A stretch of DNA of 64,000 nucleotides, from positions 1 through 64,000 of the forward strand of contig NZ_CABMQJ010000004.1 of NCBI RefSeq assembly GCF_902388705.1. The letters run 5' to 3'. This document shows positions 1 through 9,128 of this stretch, one piece after another. This DNA is from an uncultured Alistipes sp. GTDB lineage: Bacteria > Bacteroidota > Bacteroidia > Bacteroidales > Rikenellaceae. A model generated the notes under the pieces. That model worked only from the letters and a program-made list of their open reading frames with translations. It was not told the origin of the DNA and searched no databases. Positions within the stretch are counted from its first letter, which is position 1. Every line of letters begins with the position of its first letter. The translations under genes and the position numbers were made by a program.

Positions 1-2708
1 TGGGCGGCGCCATCCGCGACCCGTTGTCGGGCCGCAGCTACGTCTATCAGGCCATGCGCGTGACGGGTGCCGGAAATATTTACCAGAAGGTGGGCGATAC
101 GCTCGCCGGGAAACTGCCGCAGAGCGTCATTTCGAAAAAGGCCGCCGCCGGCTATTCGAGCTATGGCAACCAAATCGGACTGGCGACGACCCATGTGCGC
201 GAGATATACCACGACGACTATGTCGCCAAACGCCTCGAGGTCGGTGCCGTGGTCGGTGCCGTCAAGGCGGAGAATGTCCGCCGCGAGAAACCCGCCCCGG
301 GCGACAAAATCGTGATGCTGGGCGGTCGTACGGGCCGTGACGGTATCGGCGGGGCTACGGGTTCGTCGAAAGAGCATAACACCAAATCGCTCGAAACCTG
401 CGGCAGCGAGGTGCAGAAAGGCAACGCTCCCGAGGAGCGCAAGCTGGAGCGCCTGTTCCGCCGTCCGGAGGTGACGCGGCTTATCAAGAAATCGAACGAC
501 TTCGGCGCGGGCGGCGTCAGCGTCGCCATCGGCGAGCTGGCCGACGGACTGGATATTTACCTCGACCGCGTGAAGACCAAATACAGCGGCCTGAACTCCA
601 CGGAGCTGGCAATCAGCGAGTCGCAGGAGCGTATGGCCGTGGTCGTCGAAGCGAAGGACGTCGCCCGGTTCATGGAGTACTGCCGTGAGGAGAACATCGA
701 GGCGGTCGAGGTGGCCGACGTCACCGATACGGCCCGCATGCGGATGTTCAACAAAGGACGCAAGGTGGTCGACCTCGCGCGCGAATTCATCGACAGCGCC
801 GGGGCGAAGCACTATGCCGAGGCGAAAATCGGCGAGGTTGAGAACCGCGACCCCTTTGCACGCGAGGTCGGGGGAGCGACGCTCGCCGAGCGTTTCGAAG
901 AGAACCTGCGTGACAACAATGTCCTCTCGCAGCGCGGCCTGGTGGAGATGTTCGATTCGACTATCGGCCGTTCCACCGTGCTGATGCCGTTCGGCGGCCG
1001 TACGCAGGGCAGCGAAACACAGGTTTCGGTGCAGAAACTTCCGACCGACGGTTATACCGACACGGCCAGCATCATGGCGTTCGGATACAATCCCTATGTG
1101 GCTTCGTGGAGCCCTTACCACGGTGCGGCGTATGCCGTCGTGGAGGCTGCGGCGAAAGTCGTGGCTGCGGGCGCCCGCTACGACAGGATGCGCTACTCCT
1201 ACCAGGAGTATTTCGAGCGCATGACCAGGAATCCCGAGTCGTGGGGCAAACCCCTCGGTGCGCTGCTCGGCGCGCTGAAGATGCAGGTCGAACTGGGACT
1301 TCCCTCGATCGGCGGCAAGGACTCGATGAGCGGCACGTTCCAGCATATCAACGTCCCGCCGATGCTGATGGCGTTCGGCATCACGACGGTCGACGCCGGG
1401 ACGGTCATCTCCACCGACTTCAAAAAGGCCGGCAGCCGCCTCTACCTCGTGCGCCATACCCCGAAAGAAAATTATATGCCCGACACGGCACAGCTGAAAG
1501 AGAATTTCGGCTTCGTGAGCGATAATATCGAAAAGGGCAACATCCTCTCCGCGTGGTCTGTCGGCTTCGGCGGCGTGGCCGAGGGAGTTGCCAAAATGGC
1601 TTTCGGCAACCGCATCGGTGCCGCAGTGAAGATGGACGAGGCGAAGCTTTTCGCGTACGCCTACGGATCGATTCTGGTCGAGAGCGCCGTCGAACTCGCA
1701 TTCCCTGCCGCCGAGCTGCTGGGTGAAACGGTTGCCGACGAGGCGCTGACGGTCAACGGCGTACGTATGCCGCTCGACGCTCTGTACGAGGCCAATACCG
1801 CGAAATTCACGACGGTCTATCCCGACAAGGGCGAGAACCACGCCGACGTGATGACTTCGCAGCCCGAGCGGCGCACCTTTGCCTATAAGGGCGAAGCCGT
1901 CGAGCATCCGCTGGTCTACATCCCCGTGTTCCCCGGTACGAACTGCGATTACGATACCGCCAAGGCGTTCCGCAAGGCCGGGGCCGAGGTGGAGATGAGC
2001 GTGCTGTGCAACCTCGGGGGCGACGACATCCTGCGCTCGATTGCCGAGATGAAAGAGCATATACGCCGCGCCCACATCTTTGTGTTGAGCGGCGGTTTCT
2101 CGTCGGGCGACGAACCCGACGGAAGTGCGAAGTTTATCGTCAATGTGCTCAATAACAAGGATATTCGCGAGGAAATCCACGCGCTGCTCGACCGCGGCGG
2201 CCTGATCTTGGGCATCTGCAACGGCTTCCAGGCCCTCGTCAAATCGGGATTGCTGCCGTACGGCCGTCTGGGGATGGTGACCGCGGAGTCGCCGACGCTG
2301 TTCCGCAATGACGTCAACCGCCATATCTCGCAGATTGTTTCGACCCGTGTTTCGACGCTCAACTCCCCGTGGCTTGCAAGTTTCGCGCTGGGCGACATCC
2401 ATTCGATTGCCGTCAGCCACGGCGAGGGCAAGTTCGTCGTGAGCCAAGAGCTGGCCGAAGAGCTGTTCGCCAACGGACAGGTGGCTTTCCAGTATGTCGA
2501 TGCCGACGGCCGCGTGACGGCCCGAGCGCCCTACAACCCCAACGGTTCGTCGTACGCCATCGAGGGCCTCGTTTCGCGCGACGGACAGATACTGGGCAAG
2601 ATGGGGCACACGGAGCGTTACGAGGAGAACCTTTTCAAGAATATCGCCGGTGAAAAGCAACAGTCGCTGTTTGCGAACGCCGTGGCCTATTTCCGCAAAT
2701 CGAAGTAA
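1..2708 (+). CDS. purL: Phosphoribosylformylglycinamidine synthase (5' truncated by window edge)
   Basis: Converts FGAR, glutamine and ATP to FGAM, step 4 of de novo purine synthesis. The reading frame is open from base 3 and already reads GGAIRDPLSGRSYVYQ, an internal part of the synthetase domain, so the true start lies upstream of the window. About 900 of the roughly 1,230 residues of the large single-chain form are present. The second AIR-synthase-like half contains GIGGKDSMSGTF. The C-terminal glutamine amidotransferase domain has the nucleophile Cys in GICNGFQALVKSG (about 2205-2243) and ends with the HTERYEENLF segment seen in this family. It is followed after 24 bp by a lipoprotein gene and then by purC, so it heads the visible part of the purine operon. 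Identification is secure; only the N-terminus is missing. Confidence 0.97.
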   Translation, partial: GGAIRDPLSGRSYVYQAMRVTGAGNIYQKVGDTLAGKLPQSVISKKAAAGYSSYGNQIGLATTHVREIYHDDYVAKRLEVGAVVGAVKAENVRREKPAPGDKIVMLGGRTGRDGIGGATGSSKEHNTKSLETCGSEVQKGNAPEERKLERLFRRPEVTRLIKKSNDFGAGGVSVAIGELADGLDIYLDRVKTKYSGLNSTELAISESQERMAVVVEAKDVARFMEYCREENIEAVEVADVTDTARMRMFNKGRKVVDLAREFIDSAGAKHYAEAKIGEVENRDPFAREVGGATLAERFEENLRDNNVLSQRGLVEMFDSTIGRSTVLMPFGGRTQGSETQVSVQKLPTDGYTDTASIMAFGYNPYVASWSPYHGAAYAVVEAAAKVVAAGARYDRMRYSYQEYFERMTRNPESWGKPLGALLGALKMQVELGLPSIGGKDSMSGTFQHINVPPMLMAFGITTVDAGTVISTDFKKAGSRLYLVRHTPKENYMPDTAQLKENFGFVSDNIEKGNILSAWSVGFGGVAEGVAKMAFGNRIGAAVKMDEAKLFAYAYGSILVESAVELAFPAAELLGETVADEALTVNGVRMPLDALYEANTAKFTTVYPDKGENHADVMTSQPERRTFAYKGEAVEHPLVYIPVFPGTNCDYDTAKAFRKAGAEVEMSVLCNLGGDDILRSIAEMKEHIRRAHIFVLSGGFSSGDEPDGSAKFIVNVLNNKDIREEIHALLDRGGLILGICNGFQALVKSGLLPYGRLGMVTAESPTLFRNDVNRHISQIVSTRVSTLNSPWLASFALGDIHSIAVSHGEGKFVVSQELAEELFANGQVAFQYVDADGRVTARAPYNPNGSSYAIEGLVSRDGQILGKMGHTERYEENLFKNIAGEKQQSLFANAVAYFRKSK

Positions 2709-2732
2709 CCGAACCGATAAAGACCCGTGCGC

Positions 2733-3695
2733 ATGAAAACCTCCTTTTTCCGCTTTGCCGCGATACTGCTTTTCGCCTCCGTGCTGGCTGCCGGGTGCGA
2801 CGGCCGTGCGGGCAACATGCGCCTGCTTTACTGGAACATCCAGAACGGTATGTGGTCGGATCAGGACAGCGACTACGATAATTTCGTGGCATGGGTCCGC
2901 GAGTACGATCCCGATATCTGCGTGTGGTGCGAGGCCCAGTCGATTTACAAATCGGGCACGGCGGACAAAATGGCGCCGGAGGAGCGTTACCTTACGGAAA
3001 ACTGGGGCGAACTGGCTGCCCGTTACGGCCACCGATACTGGTACGTGGGGGGACACCGGGACGACTACCCGCAGGTCGTTACTTCGAAATATCCGATTGA
3101 AAACGTGCAGCGAATCGTCGGCCAGGCGCCCGACAGCATCGTTTCCCACGGGGCCGGATGGGCACGAATCACGAAAAACGGCAAGACGGTCAATATCGTG
3201 ACGCTCCACACCTGGCCGCAGGGGTACGCATTCCGTGCGGAAGACCGCGAGGCCAGCCGGGCCGAACACGGCGGGGATAAATACCGCCGTGTGGAAATCG
3301 AGTATATCTGCTCGCATACGGTCGCCACGGAGCCGTACGCCGCACAGCAACTCTGGATGATGATGGGCGACTTCAATTCCCGTTCCCGCCGCGACAACGG
3401 GGTCTACAAATATCCTGTCGACGATACGCGATTTCTGGTGCACGATTATATTGCGGAACATACGCCCTATGTCGACGTGATAGCCGAAATGTATCCGGGC
3501 GAGTTTTGTGCGACGATGCCCGGGAAGAGCCGCATCGATTTCGTCTATTGCACGCCGCCGCTTTACGAGCGGATCAGCCACGCGCGGGTCGTGGTCGACG
3601 ATTTCACGAAGCCGGTACGCGACCCGGCGAAGCTTTCGAATTTTTACCATCCGTCCGACCACCGGCCCATTCTGGTGGATTTTGATATGAAATAA
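2733..3695 (+). CDS. Endonuclease/exonuclease/phosphatase-fold lipoprotein inside the purine operon
   Basis: A 320-residue protein with a lipoprotein signal (FASVLAAGC, Cys near residue 22), followed by an EEP (DNase I-like) fold. Visible catalytic signatures are YWNIQNG (Asn), WCEAQS (metal-binding Glu), MMGDFNSRSR (Asp-Asn) and PSDHRPILVDF at the C-terminus. EEP members cleave phosphodiesters in nucleic acids, sphingolipids or inositol phosphates; the substrate cannot be read from sequence. The residues after the Cys are not acidic (CDGRAG), so it may stay on the periplasmic side. An in-frame GTG exists 6 bp upstream, but ATG 2733 gives the better signal peptide. It sits between purL and purC with gaps of 24 and 37 bp and is presumably co-transcribed, which is unusual company for a secreted EEP protein. 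Confidence 0.85.
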   Translation: MKTSFFRFAAILLFASVLAAGCDGRAGNMRLLYWNIQNGMWSDQDSDYDNFVAWVREYDPDICVWCEAQSIYKSGTADKMAPEERYLTENWGELAARYGHRYWYVGGHRDDYPQVVTSKYPIENVQRIVGQAPDSIVSHGAGWARITKNGKTVNIVTLHTWPQGYAFRAEDREASRAEHGGDKYRRVEIEYICSHTVATEPYAAQQLWMMMGDFNSRSRRDNGVYKYPVDDTRFLVHDYIAEHTPYVDVIAEMYPGEFCATMPGKSRIDFVYCTPPLYERISHARVVVDDFTKPVRDPAKLSNFYHPSDHRPILVDFDMK

Positions 3696-3732
3696 TGCGA
3701 TAATCAATAACTTCTAAAAAAACTCAAACACC

Positions 3733-4449
3733 ATGAAACAGCTCGAAATGCTCTACGAGGGCAAGGCAAAACAGGTTTTCCGCACCGACGATCCCGAAAA
3801 GATCATCATCCACTACAAGGATGCGGCGACGGCTTTCAACAACATCAAGAAAGCCACGATCGAGAACAAGGGCGTGCTGAACAACGCCATCTCGACCCTG
3901 ATTTTCAAAGAGCTTCAGAAAGCGGGCATCAAGACCCACTACATCGAAACGATCAACGACCGCGACCAGATATGCCGCAAGGTGACGATCATTCCGCTGG
4001 AGGTGATCGTACGCAACACCATCGCGGGTTCGATGGCGCAGCGCCTCGGCATCGAAGAGGGTACGCAGCCGTCGAACATCATCTACGACATCTGCTACAA
4101 GAAAGACGAGCTGGGCGACCCGCTGATCAACGACCACCACGCCGTGGCGCTGGGTGCCGTGACTTACGACGAACTGGATTTGATTTACGCCATGACCTCG
4201 CGTATCAACGAGGTGCTGCGTAACCTGTTCGCCAAGATGAACATCAACCTCGTGGACTTCAAGATCGAGTTCGGCCGCACGTCGGACGGCGAGATTGTCC
4301 TGGCCGACGAGGTGTCGCCCGATACCTGCCGCCTGTGGGACATGACGACCAACGAGAAACTCGACAAAGACCGTTTCCGCCGTGATTTGGGCAAGGTGCG
4401 CGAGGCTTACGAGGAGATTCTGGCACGTCTGCAGAAAATCGTCGGATAA
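3733..4449 (+). CDS. purC: SAICAR synthetase
   Basis: Ligates aspartate to CAIR using ATP to give SAICAR. The 238 residues match the usual compact bacterial PurC. Visible family features are the N-terminal MLYEGKAKQVF loop, VRNTIAGSMAQRLGIEEG, and the DFKIEFGR...ADEVSPDTCRLWD segment, which carries the SAICAR synthetase signature. It ends 2 bp before purF, so the two are almost certainly translationally coupled. Upstream lies an AT-rich 37 bp spacer without a convincing promoter. Confidence 0.97.
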   Translation: MKQLEMLYEGKAKQVFRTDDPEKIIIHYKDAATAFNNIKKATIENKGVLNNAISTLIFKELQKAGIKTHYIETINDRDQICRKVTIIPLEVIVRNTIAGSMAQRLGIEEGTQPSNIIYDICYKKDELGDPLINDHHAVALGAVTYDELDLIYAMTSRINEVLRNLFAKMNINLVDFKIEFGRTSDGEIVLADEVSPDTCRLWDMTTNEKLDKDRFRRDLGKVREAYEEILARLQKIVG

Positions 4450-4451
4450 TT

Positions 4452-5870
4452 ATGGCGATGGGACAGATTAGCGACCGTGAGTTGCATGAGGAGTGTGGGG
4501 TGTTCGGGGTTTTCCGGGTGCCCGGGGCTGCGTCGCTGACCTACTACGGACTGCATGCCTTGCAGCACCGTGGGCAGGAGGGAGCGGGTATCGTGTCCGT
4601 CGACAACGGTGCATTTTACCGTACGAAGGGCAGCGGACTTGTGACCGAAGTATTCGACGAGCCCAAACTGGCCGCCCTCAAGGGCGATATGGCCATCGGC
4701 CACGTGCGGTATACCACTGCCGGCGGCGGGGGTGTGGAGAATATCCAGCCGTTCCTGTTCCGCCACAATACGGGCGATTTCGCGTTGGCGCATAACGGCA
4801 ACATCGTCAACTCGTCGCTGCTGCGCGACTACCTCGAGAACAAGGGCAGCCTGTTCCAGTCGACGTCGGACAGCGAAATCCTGGCCCACCTCATCAAGAA
4901 GGAAACCAAGTACCACGACCGTCCCCGCATCTTCTCGATTATCGACGCGCTGAACATGCTCGAGGGGGCGTTCGCGTTCCTGATTATGACCGCCAACCGC
5001 ATCTATGCCTGCCGGGACAAATACGGCCTGCGGCCGCTTTCTATCGGTAAACTGGGCGACGGTTACGTCGTGTCGAGCGAAACGTGCGCATTCGACGTGC
5101 TGGGTGCGGAGTTCGTGCGCGACGTCGAGCCGGGCGAAATCGTGACCATCGACGAGATGGGTATCCGCAGCCGCGACTATTCGATGTACAAACGCTGCGA
5201 GATGTGCTCGATGGAGTATATCTACTTCGCACGCCCGGACAGTGACATCGAGGGGTGCAACGTCCACGCCTACCGCAAGGAGTCGGGACGCCTGCTTTTC
5301 GGGGAGGCGCCCGCCGATGCGGACATCGTGGTCGGCGTTCCCGACTCGAGTTTGAGCGCCGCGATGGGGTATGCCGAGGCCAGCGGCCTGCCCTATGAAA
5401 TGGGCCTGATCAAGAACAAGTATATCGGCCGTACGTTTATCCAGCCTTCGCAGGAGCTGCGTGAGAAAGGCGTGCGGATGAAACTCTCGGCCGTCCGGTC
5501 GATTGTCAAGGGCAAGCGCGTGGTGCTGGTCGACGACTCGATTGTGCGCGGCACCACCTCGCGCCGTATCGTCACGATGCTCAAGGAGGCGGGTGCCACC
5601 GAGGTGCACGTGCGCATCGCCAGCCCCCCGATGACAAACCCCTGCTTCTACGGGGTGGATACCTCGACGCGCGACGAGCTGATTTCGGCGCGCAAGGAGG
5701 TGGACGGCGTCCGGGACGAGATATGCGCCGATTCGCTGGCGTTCCTTTCGCCGGAAGCGCTGCTCAAGGCAGGCAACCGCAAGGAACTTTGCATGGCCTG
5801 CTTCACGGGACATTACCCCACGGCGTTGTACCAGTCGGTCGACGAGGCGAACAAAAACGTAAAATGTTAA
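4452..5870 (+). CDS. purF: Amidophosphoribosyltransferase
   Basis: Catalyses the first committed step of purine synthesis: PRPP plus glutamine to phosphoribosylamine. The 472-residue protein begins with a short propeptide, and the Ntn nucleophile Cys15 lies in HEECGVFGVF. The PRPP-binding loop reads VVLVDDSIVRGTTS near residue 357. Cysteines in KRCEMCSM, NPCFYG and ELCMACFTG match in position the kind of Fe-S ligands known from the Bacillus-type enzyme, so an oxygen-sensitive [4Fe-4S] form is likely, which would suit an anaerobe. A second in-frame ATG (4458) would shorten the propeptide by two residues. It follows purC by 2 bp and precedes purM by 22 bp. Confidence 0.96.
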   Translation: MAMGQISDRELHEECGVFGVFRVPGAASLTYYGLHALQHRGQEGAGIVSVDNGAFYRTKGSGLVTEVFDEPKLAALKGDMAIGHVRYTTAGGGGVENIQPFLFRHNTGDFALAHNGNIVNSSLLRDYLENKGSLFQSTSDSEILAHLIKKETKYHDRPRIFSIIDALNMLEGAFAFLIMTANRIYACRDKYGLRPLSIGKLGDGYVVSSETCAFDVLGAEFVRDVEPGEIVTIDEMGIRSRDYSMYKRCEMCSMEYIYFARPDSDIEGCNVHAYRKESGRLLFGEAPADADIVVGVPDSSLSAAMGYAEASGLPYEMGLIKNKYIGRTFIQPSQELREKGVRMKLSAVRSIVKGKRVVLVDDSIVRGTTSRRIVTMLKEAGATEVHVRIASPPMTNPCFYGVDTSTRDELISARKEVDGVRDEICADSLAFLSPEALLKAGNRKELCMACFTGHYPTALYQSVDEANKNVKC

Positions 5871-5892
5871 GGACTGTTAAAGTAAGATTATA

Positions 5893-6918
5893 ATGGCACA
5901 GAGTTATGAGAAGGCCGGCGTGAACCTCGAGGCCGGATACGAAGTGGTGCGGCGCATCAAGAAACACGTGGCATCGACCTCGCGCCTGGGCGTGATGGGC
6001 AATATCGGCGCATTCGGAGGGATGTTCGACCTCTCGGCGCTCAACGTGAAGGAACCGGTGCTGGTGAGCGGCACCGACGGCGTGGGCACCAAGCTCAAGC
6101 TGGCGTTCGAAATGGACAAGCACGATACCATCGGTATCGACGCCGTGGCCATGTGCGTCAACGACGTGCTGGCGCAGGGTGCCGAGCCGCTGGTATTCCT
6201 CGATTATGTGGCCGTGGGCCACAACGAACCGCAGAAAATCGAAGCGATCGTGAGCGGTGTCGCCGAAGGCTGCCGTCAGGCGGGCTGCGCGCTGGTAGGC
6301 GGCGAAACGGCCGAGATGCCGGGTATGTACGCCGAGGGCGAGTACGACATCGCGGGCTTCACGGTGGGCGTGGTCGAGAAGTCGAAACTGATCGACGGTT
6401 CGAAAGTCAAGGCCGGCGACGTCTTGGTGGGCATCGCTTCGAGCGGAGTCCACTCCAACGGTTTCAGCCTCGTGCGCAAAATCCTGGCGGACAACTTCAT
6501 GGATTTGCACAAGGTCTATCCCGAGCTGTCGAACAAGCTGCTGGGCGAAGTATTGCTGACCCCGACGAGAATCTATGTCCGGCAGGTGCTGGAGGTGATT
6601 CGCAACTGCGATGTGCACGGTATCAGCCATATTACGGGCGGCGGTTTCGACGAGAATATTCCCCGCATCCTGCACGAAGGCCAGGGCCTCGAGATCGAGG
6701 AGGGTACGTGGGAAATACTGCCTGTGTTCCGCTTTTTGGAGAAGTACGGCAAGGTGGCCCACCGCGAGATGTTCAACATCTTCAACATGGGCATCGGCAT
6801 GGTCATCGCCCTCGATGCCTCGGAGGCGGAGAAAGCCATCGCGCTCCTTGCGGAGCAGGGTGAAAAAGCATCGGTGATAGGCCGGGTAACGGACACGGAG
6901 GGTGTCGTAATCCGTTAG
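5893..6918 (+). CDS. purM: Phosphoribosylformylglycinamidine cyclo-ligase (AIR synthase)
   Basis: Closes FGAM to AIR using ATP. The 341 residues match the usual bacterial length. Family segments include VSGTDGVGTKLKLAFEMDKHDTIGID (read from about residue 55), ALVGGETAEMPGMY, IASSGVHSNGFSLVRK and HITGGGFDENIPRIL. PurM belongs to the same ATP-binding superfamily as the two halves of PurL. It sits 4 bp upstream of purN, so the pair is probably co-translated. Confidence 0.97.
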   Translation: MAQSYEKAGVNLEAGYEVVRRIKKHVASTSRLGVMGNIGAFGGMFDLSALNVKEPVLVSGTDGVGTKLKLAFEMDKHDTIGIDAVAMCVNDVLAQGAEPLVFLDYVAVGHNEPQKIEAIVSGVAEGCRQAGCALVGGETAEMPGMYAEGEYDIAGFTVGVVEKSKLIDGSKVKAGDVLVGIASSGVHSNGFSLVRKILADNFMDLHKVYPELSNKLLGEVLLTPTRIYVRQVLEVIRNCDVHGISHITGGGFDENIPRILHEGQGLEIEEGTWEILPVFRFLEKYGKVAHREMFNIFNMGIGMVIALDASEAEKAIALLAEQGEKASVIGRVTDTEGVVIR

Positions 6919-6922
6919 GACG

Positions 6923-7489
6923 ATGCGGCGCATTGCAGTCTTTGCCAGCGGCAGCGGTACCAATTTCGAGGCGATAGCCACAGCCTGCGAGCAGGGGGCG
7001 ATTCCGGCGGAAGTGGTGCTCATGGTCTGCGACAAACCCGGCGCCCGCGTCGTGGAACGCGCTGCGGAGCACGGCGTGGAGGCATTCGTCTTTGCGCCGA
7101 AGGAGTATGCTTCGAAAGCGGATTTCGAGCGGGAAATCGTGCGGCGGCTCGATGCCGCGGGTGTGGAGCTGGTCTGCCTGGCGGGGTACATGCGCATCAT
7201 CGGCGACGTGCTGCTGGAAGCTTACGGCGGACGGATTGTCAACATCCATCCCTCGCTGCTGCCGGCGTTTCGCGGCGCGCATGCCATCGAGCAGGCGCTG
7301 GAATACGGCGTCAAGGTCTTCGGGGTGACGATTCACTATGTCGACGCGACGCTCGACGGCGGGCGGATTATCGCCCAGCGCGCGTTCGAATACGGCGGCG
7401 GCAATATCGAAGAGCTGGAGCCGATGATACATGCGGTGGAATATCCGCTTTATATCGAAACGATCAATAAATTATTAAAGAAAAAATAG
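6923..7489 (+). CDS. purN: Phosphoribosylglycinamide formyltransferase (10-formyl-THF dependent)
   Basis: Transfers a formyl group from 10-formyltetrahydrofolate to GAR. The 188 residues are typical for PurN. The N-terminal IAVFASGSGTNFEAIA is the phosphate-binding loop. NIHPSLLPAFRGAHAIEQAL carries the catalytic Asn and His, and the formyltransferase signature region GVTIHYVDATLDGGRII contains the conserved Asp. The dependence on 10-formyl-THF ties it to folD at the 3' end of this operon. The gap to purH is 4 bp. Confidence 0.96.
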   Translation: MRRIAVFASGSGTNFEAIATACEQGAIPAEVVLMVCDKPGARVVERAAEHGVEAFVFAPKEYASKADFEREIVRRLDAAGVELVCLAGYMRIIGDVLLEAYGGRIVNIHPSLLPAFRGAHAIEQALEYGVKVFGVTIHYVDATLDGGRIIAQRAFEYGGGNIEELEPMIHAVEYPLYIETINKLLKKK

Positions 7490-7493
7490 CGAT

Positions 7494-9023
7494 ATGCGTG
7501 CATTAATCAGTGTCAGCGACAAAACGGGCGTCGTTGACTTTGCAAAGGGTTTGCGTGCCCTTGGTTGGGAGGTCATCGCCACGGGCGGTACGATGAAACT
7601 GCTCTCAGACAGCGGCGTGGAAGTCATCAACATCAGCGATGTGACGGGCTTCCCTGAAATCTGCGACGGCCGCGTCAAGACGCTGCATCCCAACGTACAC
7701 GGCGGCCTGCTGGCGCGCCGCGACGATCCCGAACACCTGAAAGCGCTGAAAGATAACAATATCGAATTTATCGACATGGTCTGTGTGAACCTCTATCCGT
7801 TCCGCCAGACCATTGCCAAACCCGATGTGAAGATGGAGGATGCCATCGAGAATATCGACATCGGCGGCCCCTCGATGCTGCGTTCGGCGGCCAAGAACTG
7901 GGCCGACGTCACGGTGGTTTGCGATCCTGCGGATTATGAGCAGGTACTCGGTGAAATCCGTGCCGGCGGCAATACGGAAAAGGCGACGCGCCTGAAACTC
8001 TCGGCCAAGGCCTATACCCACACGGCCGAGTACGACGCGATGATTGCCTCCTACATGCGTGCCCAGGCCGGACTGAATGAGAAGCTGTTCCTCGAATTCG
8101 ACCTCGTGCAGTCGCTGCGATACGGCGAGAACCCGCACCAGTCGGCCAAATTCTACCGCGAGGAGAAAGAGGTGCCCTATTCGCTGGCATTTGCCCGGCA
8201 GCTCAACGGCAAGGAACTGTCGTACAACAATATCCAGGATGCGAACGCTGCGCTGTGCATCGTCCGCGAGTTCGACAAGCCTTTCTGCGTGGGGCTGAAG
8301 CATATGAATCCCTGCGGCGCTGCGGTGGGCCGGGATGTCGTGGATGCCTGGACGAAGGCTTACGAGGCCGACAAAGTGTCGATTTTCGGCGGTATCGTGG
8401 CGACCAACTGCACCGTTACGCGCGAGGCGGCCGAATTGATGAAGCCGATTTTCCTCGAGATTATCATGGCTCCGAAATTCGACGAAGGGGCGCTCGAGGT
8501 GCTCTGCACGAAGAAAAACCTGCGCCTGCTGGAGGTAAATATGGAGAAAGGCTCCGTCGACCCCAAACAATACGTCAGCGTCAACGGCGGCCTGCTCGTG
8601 CAGGATCTCGACGTGGCGACGAAACCCGTTACGGCCGATATGTGCGTCACGAAAGCGAAGCCTGCGGCGGCGCAGATGGACGACCTGAATTTCGGCTGGC
8701 ACATCGTCAAGCACGTCAAGTCGAACGCCATCGTCGCCGTGAAAGACGGCCGCACGCTGGGTGTCGGCGCGGGACAGATGAACCGTATCGGTTCGGCTGA
8801 AATCGCACTGAAACAGGCGCACGCCGCCGGCGTTACCGAGGGACTCGTGCTGGCTTCGGACGGCTTCTTCCCCTTCGACGACTGCGTGACGCTGGCTGCC
8901 GGATACGGCGTGACGGCCATCGTCCAGCCGGGCGGATCGGTGCGTGACGAAGATTCGATTAAAAAAGCCGACGAGATGGGGATTGCCATGGTATTTACGG
9001 GCGAGCGGCATTTCAAGCATTAG
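7494..9023 (+). CDS. purH: Bifunctional AICAR formyltransferase / IMP cyclohydrolase
   Basis: Catalyses the last two steps to IMP. The N-terminal MGS-like cyclohydrolase domain reads LISVSDKTGVVDFAKGL, with the DGRVKTLHPNVHGGLLARRD segment near residue 65. The C-terminal formyltransferase domain contains RYGENPHQSAKFYR, LKHMNPCGAAVG and VVKHVKSNAIV-like sequence, ending with the ATIVQPGG-type motif (here AIVQPGGSVRDEDSI). At 509 residues it matches bacterial PurH. Its formyl donor is 10-formyl-THF, as for PurN. It lies 4 bp after purN. Confidence 0.97.
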   Translation: MRALISVSDKTGVVDFAKGLRALGWEVIATGGTMKLLSDSGVEVINISDVTGFPEICDGRVKTLHPNVHGGLLARRDDPEHLKALKDNNIEFIDMVCVNLYPFRQTIAKPDVKMEDAIENIDIGGPSMLRSAAKNWADVTVVCDPADYEQVLGEIRAGGNTEKATRLKLSAKAYTHTAEYDAMIASYMRAQAGLNEKLFLEFDLVQSLRYGENPHQSAKFYREEKEVPYSLAFARQLNGKELSYNNIQDANAALCIVREFDKPFCVGLKHMNPCGAAVGRDVVDAWTKAYEADKVSIFGGIVATNCTVTREAAELMKPIFLEIIMAPKFDEGALEVLCTKKNLRLLEVNMEKGSVDPKQYVSVNGGLLVQDLDVATKPVTADMCVTKAKPAAAQMDDLNFGWHIVKHVKSNAIVAVKDGRTLGVGAGQMNRIGSAEIALKQAHAAGVTEGLVLASDGFFPFDDCVTLAAGYGVTAIVQPGGSVRDEDSIKKADEMGIAMVFTGERHFKH

Positions 9024-9077
9024 GCCCGAAAGGCTTTATGCCTGATTATGCGGCATTACTATATTGACAATTTCCCT

Positions 9078-9105
9078 GAATCCCCCTTTGTAGGAGGGGG
9101 ACTTC
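9078..9105. repeat. Short inverted repeat in the purH-purD spacer
   Basis: Within the 105 bp purH-purD spacer, GAATCCCCC (9078-9086) pairs with GGGGGACTTC (9096-9105), allowing a one-base bulge and a 9-base loop. It has no following T-run, so it is not a standard terminator. It could attenuate or stabilise the operon mRNA between purH and purD. Confidence 0.5.
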
Positions 9106-9128
9106 GGGTAAAACAATACGAAGCGAAT

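Noticed and set aside
4407..5813. 468-codon minus-strand frame opposite purF, and similar long frames opposite purH, purM, gdhA, nadE and the OPT gene
   Set aside because: GC-rich codon usage leaves antisense frames open; their products are low-complexity His/Arg/Val-rich and match nothing, while the sense genes are unambiguous.
9048..9128. An earlier in-frame start for purD
   Set aside because: The extra 27 residues are encoded by the hairpin-containing spacer and precede the canonical PurD N-terminus.
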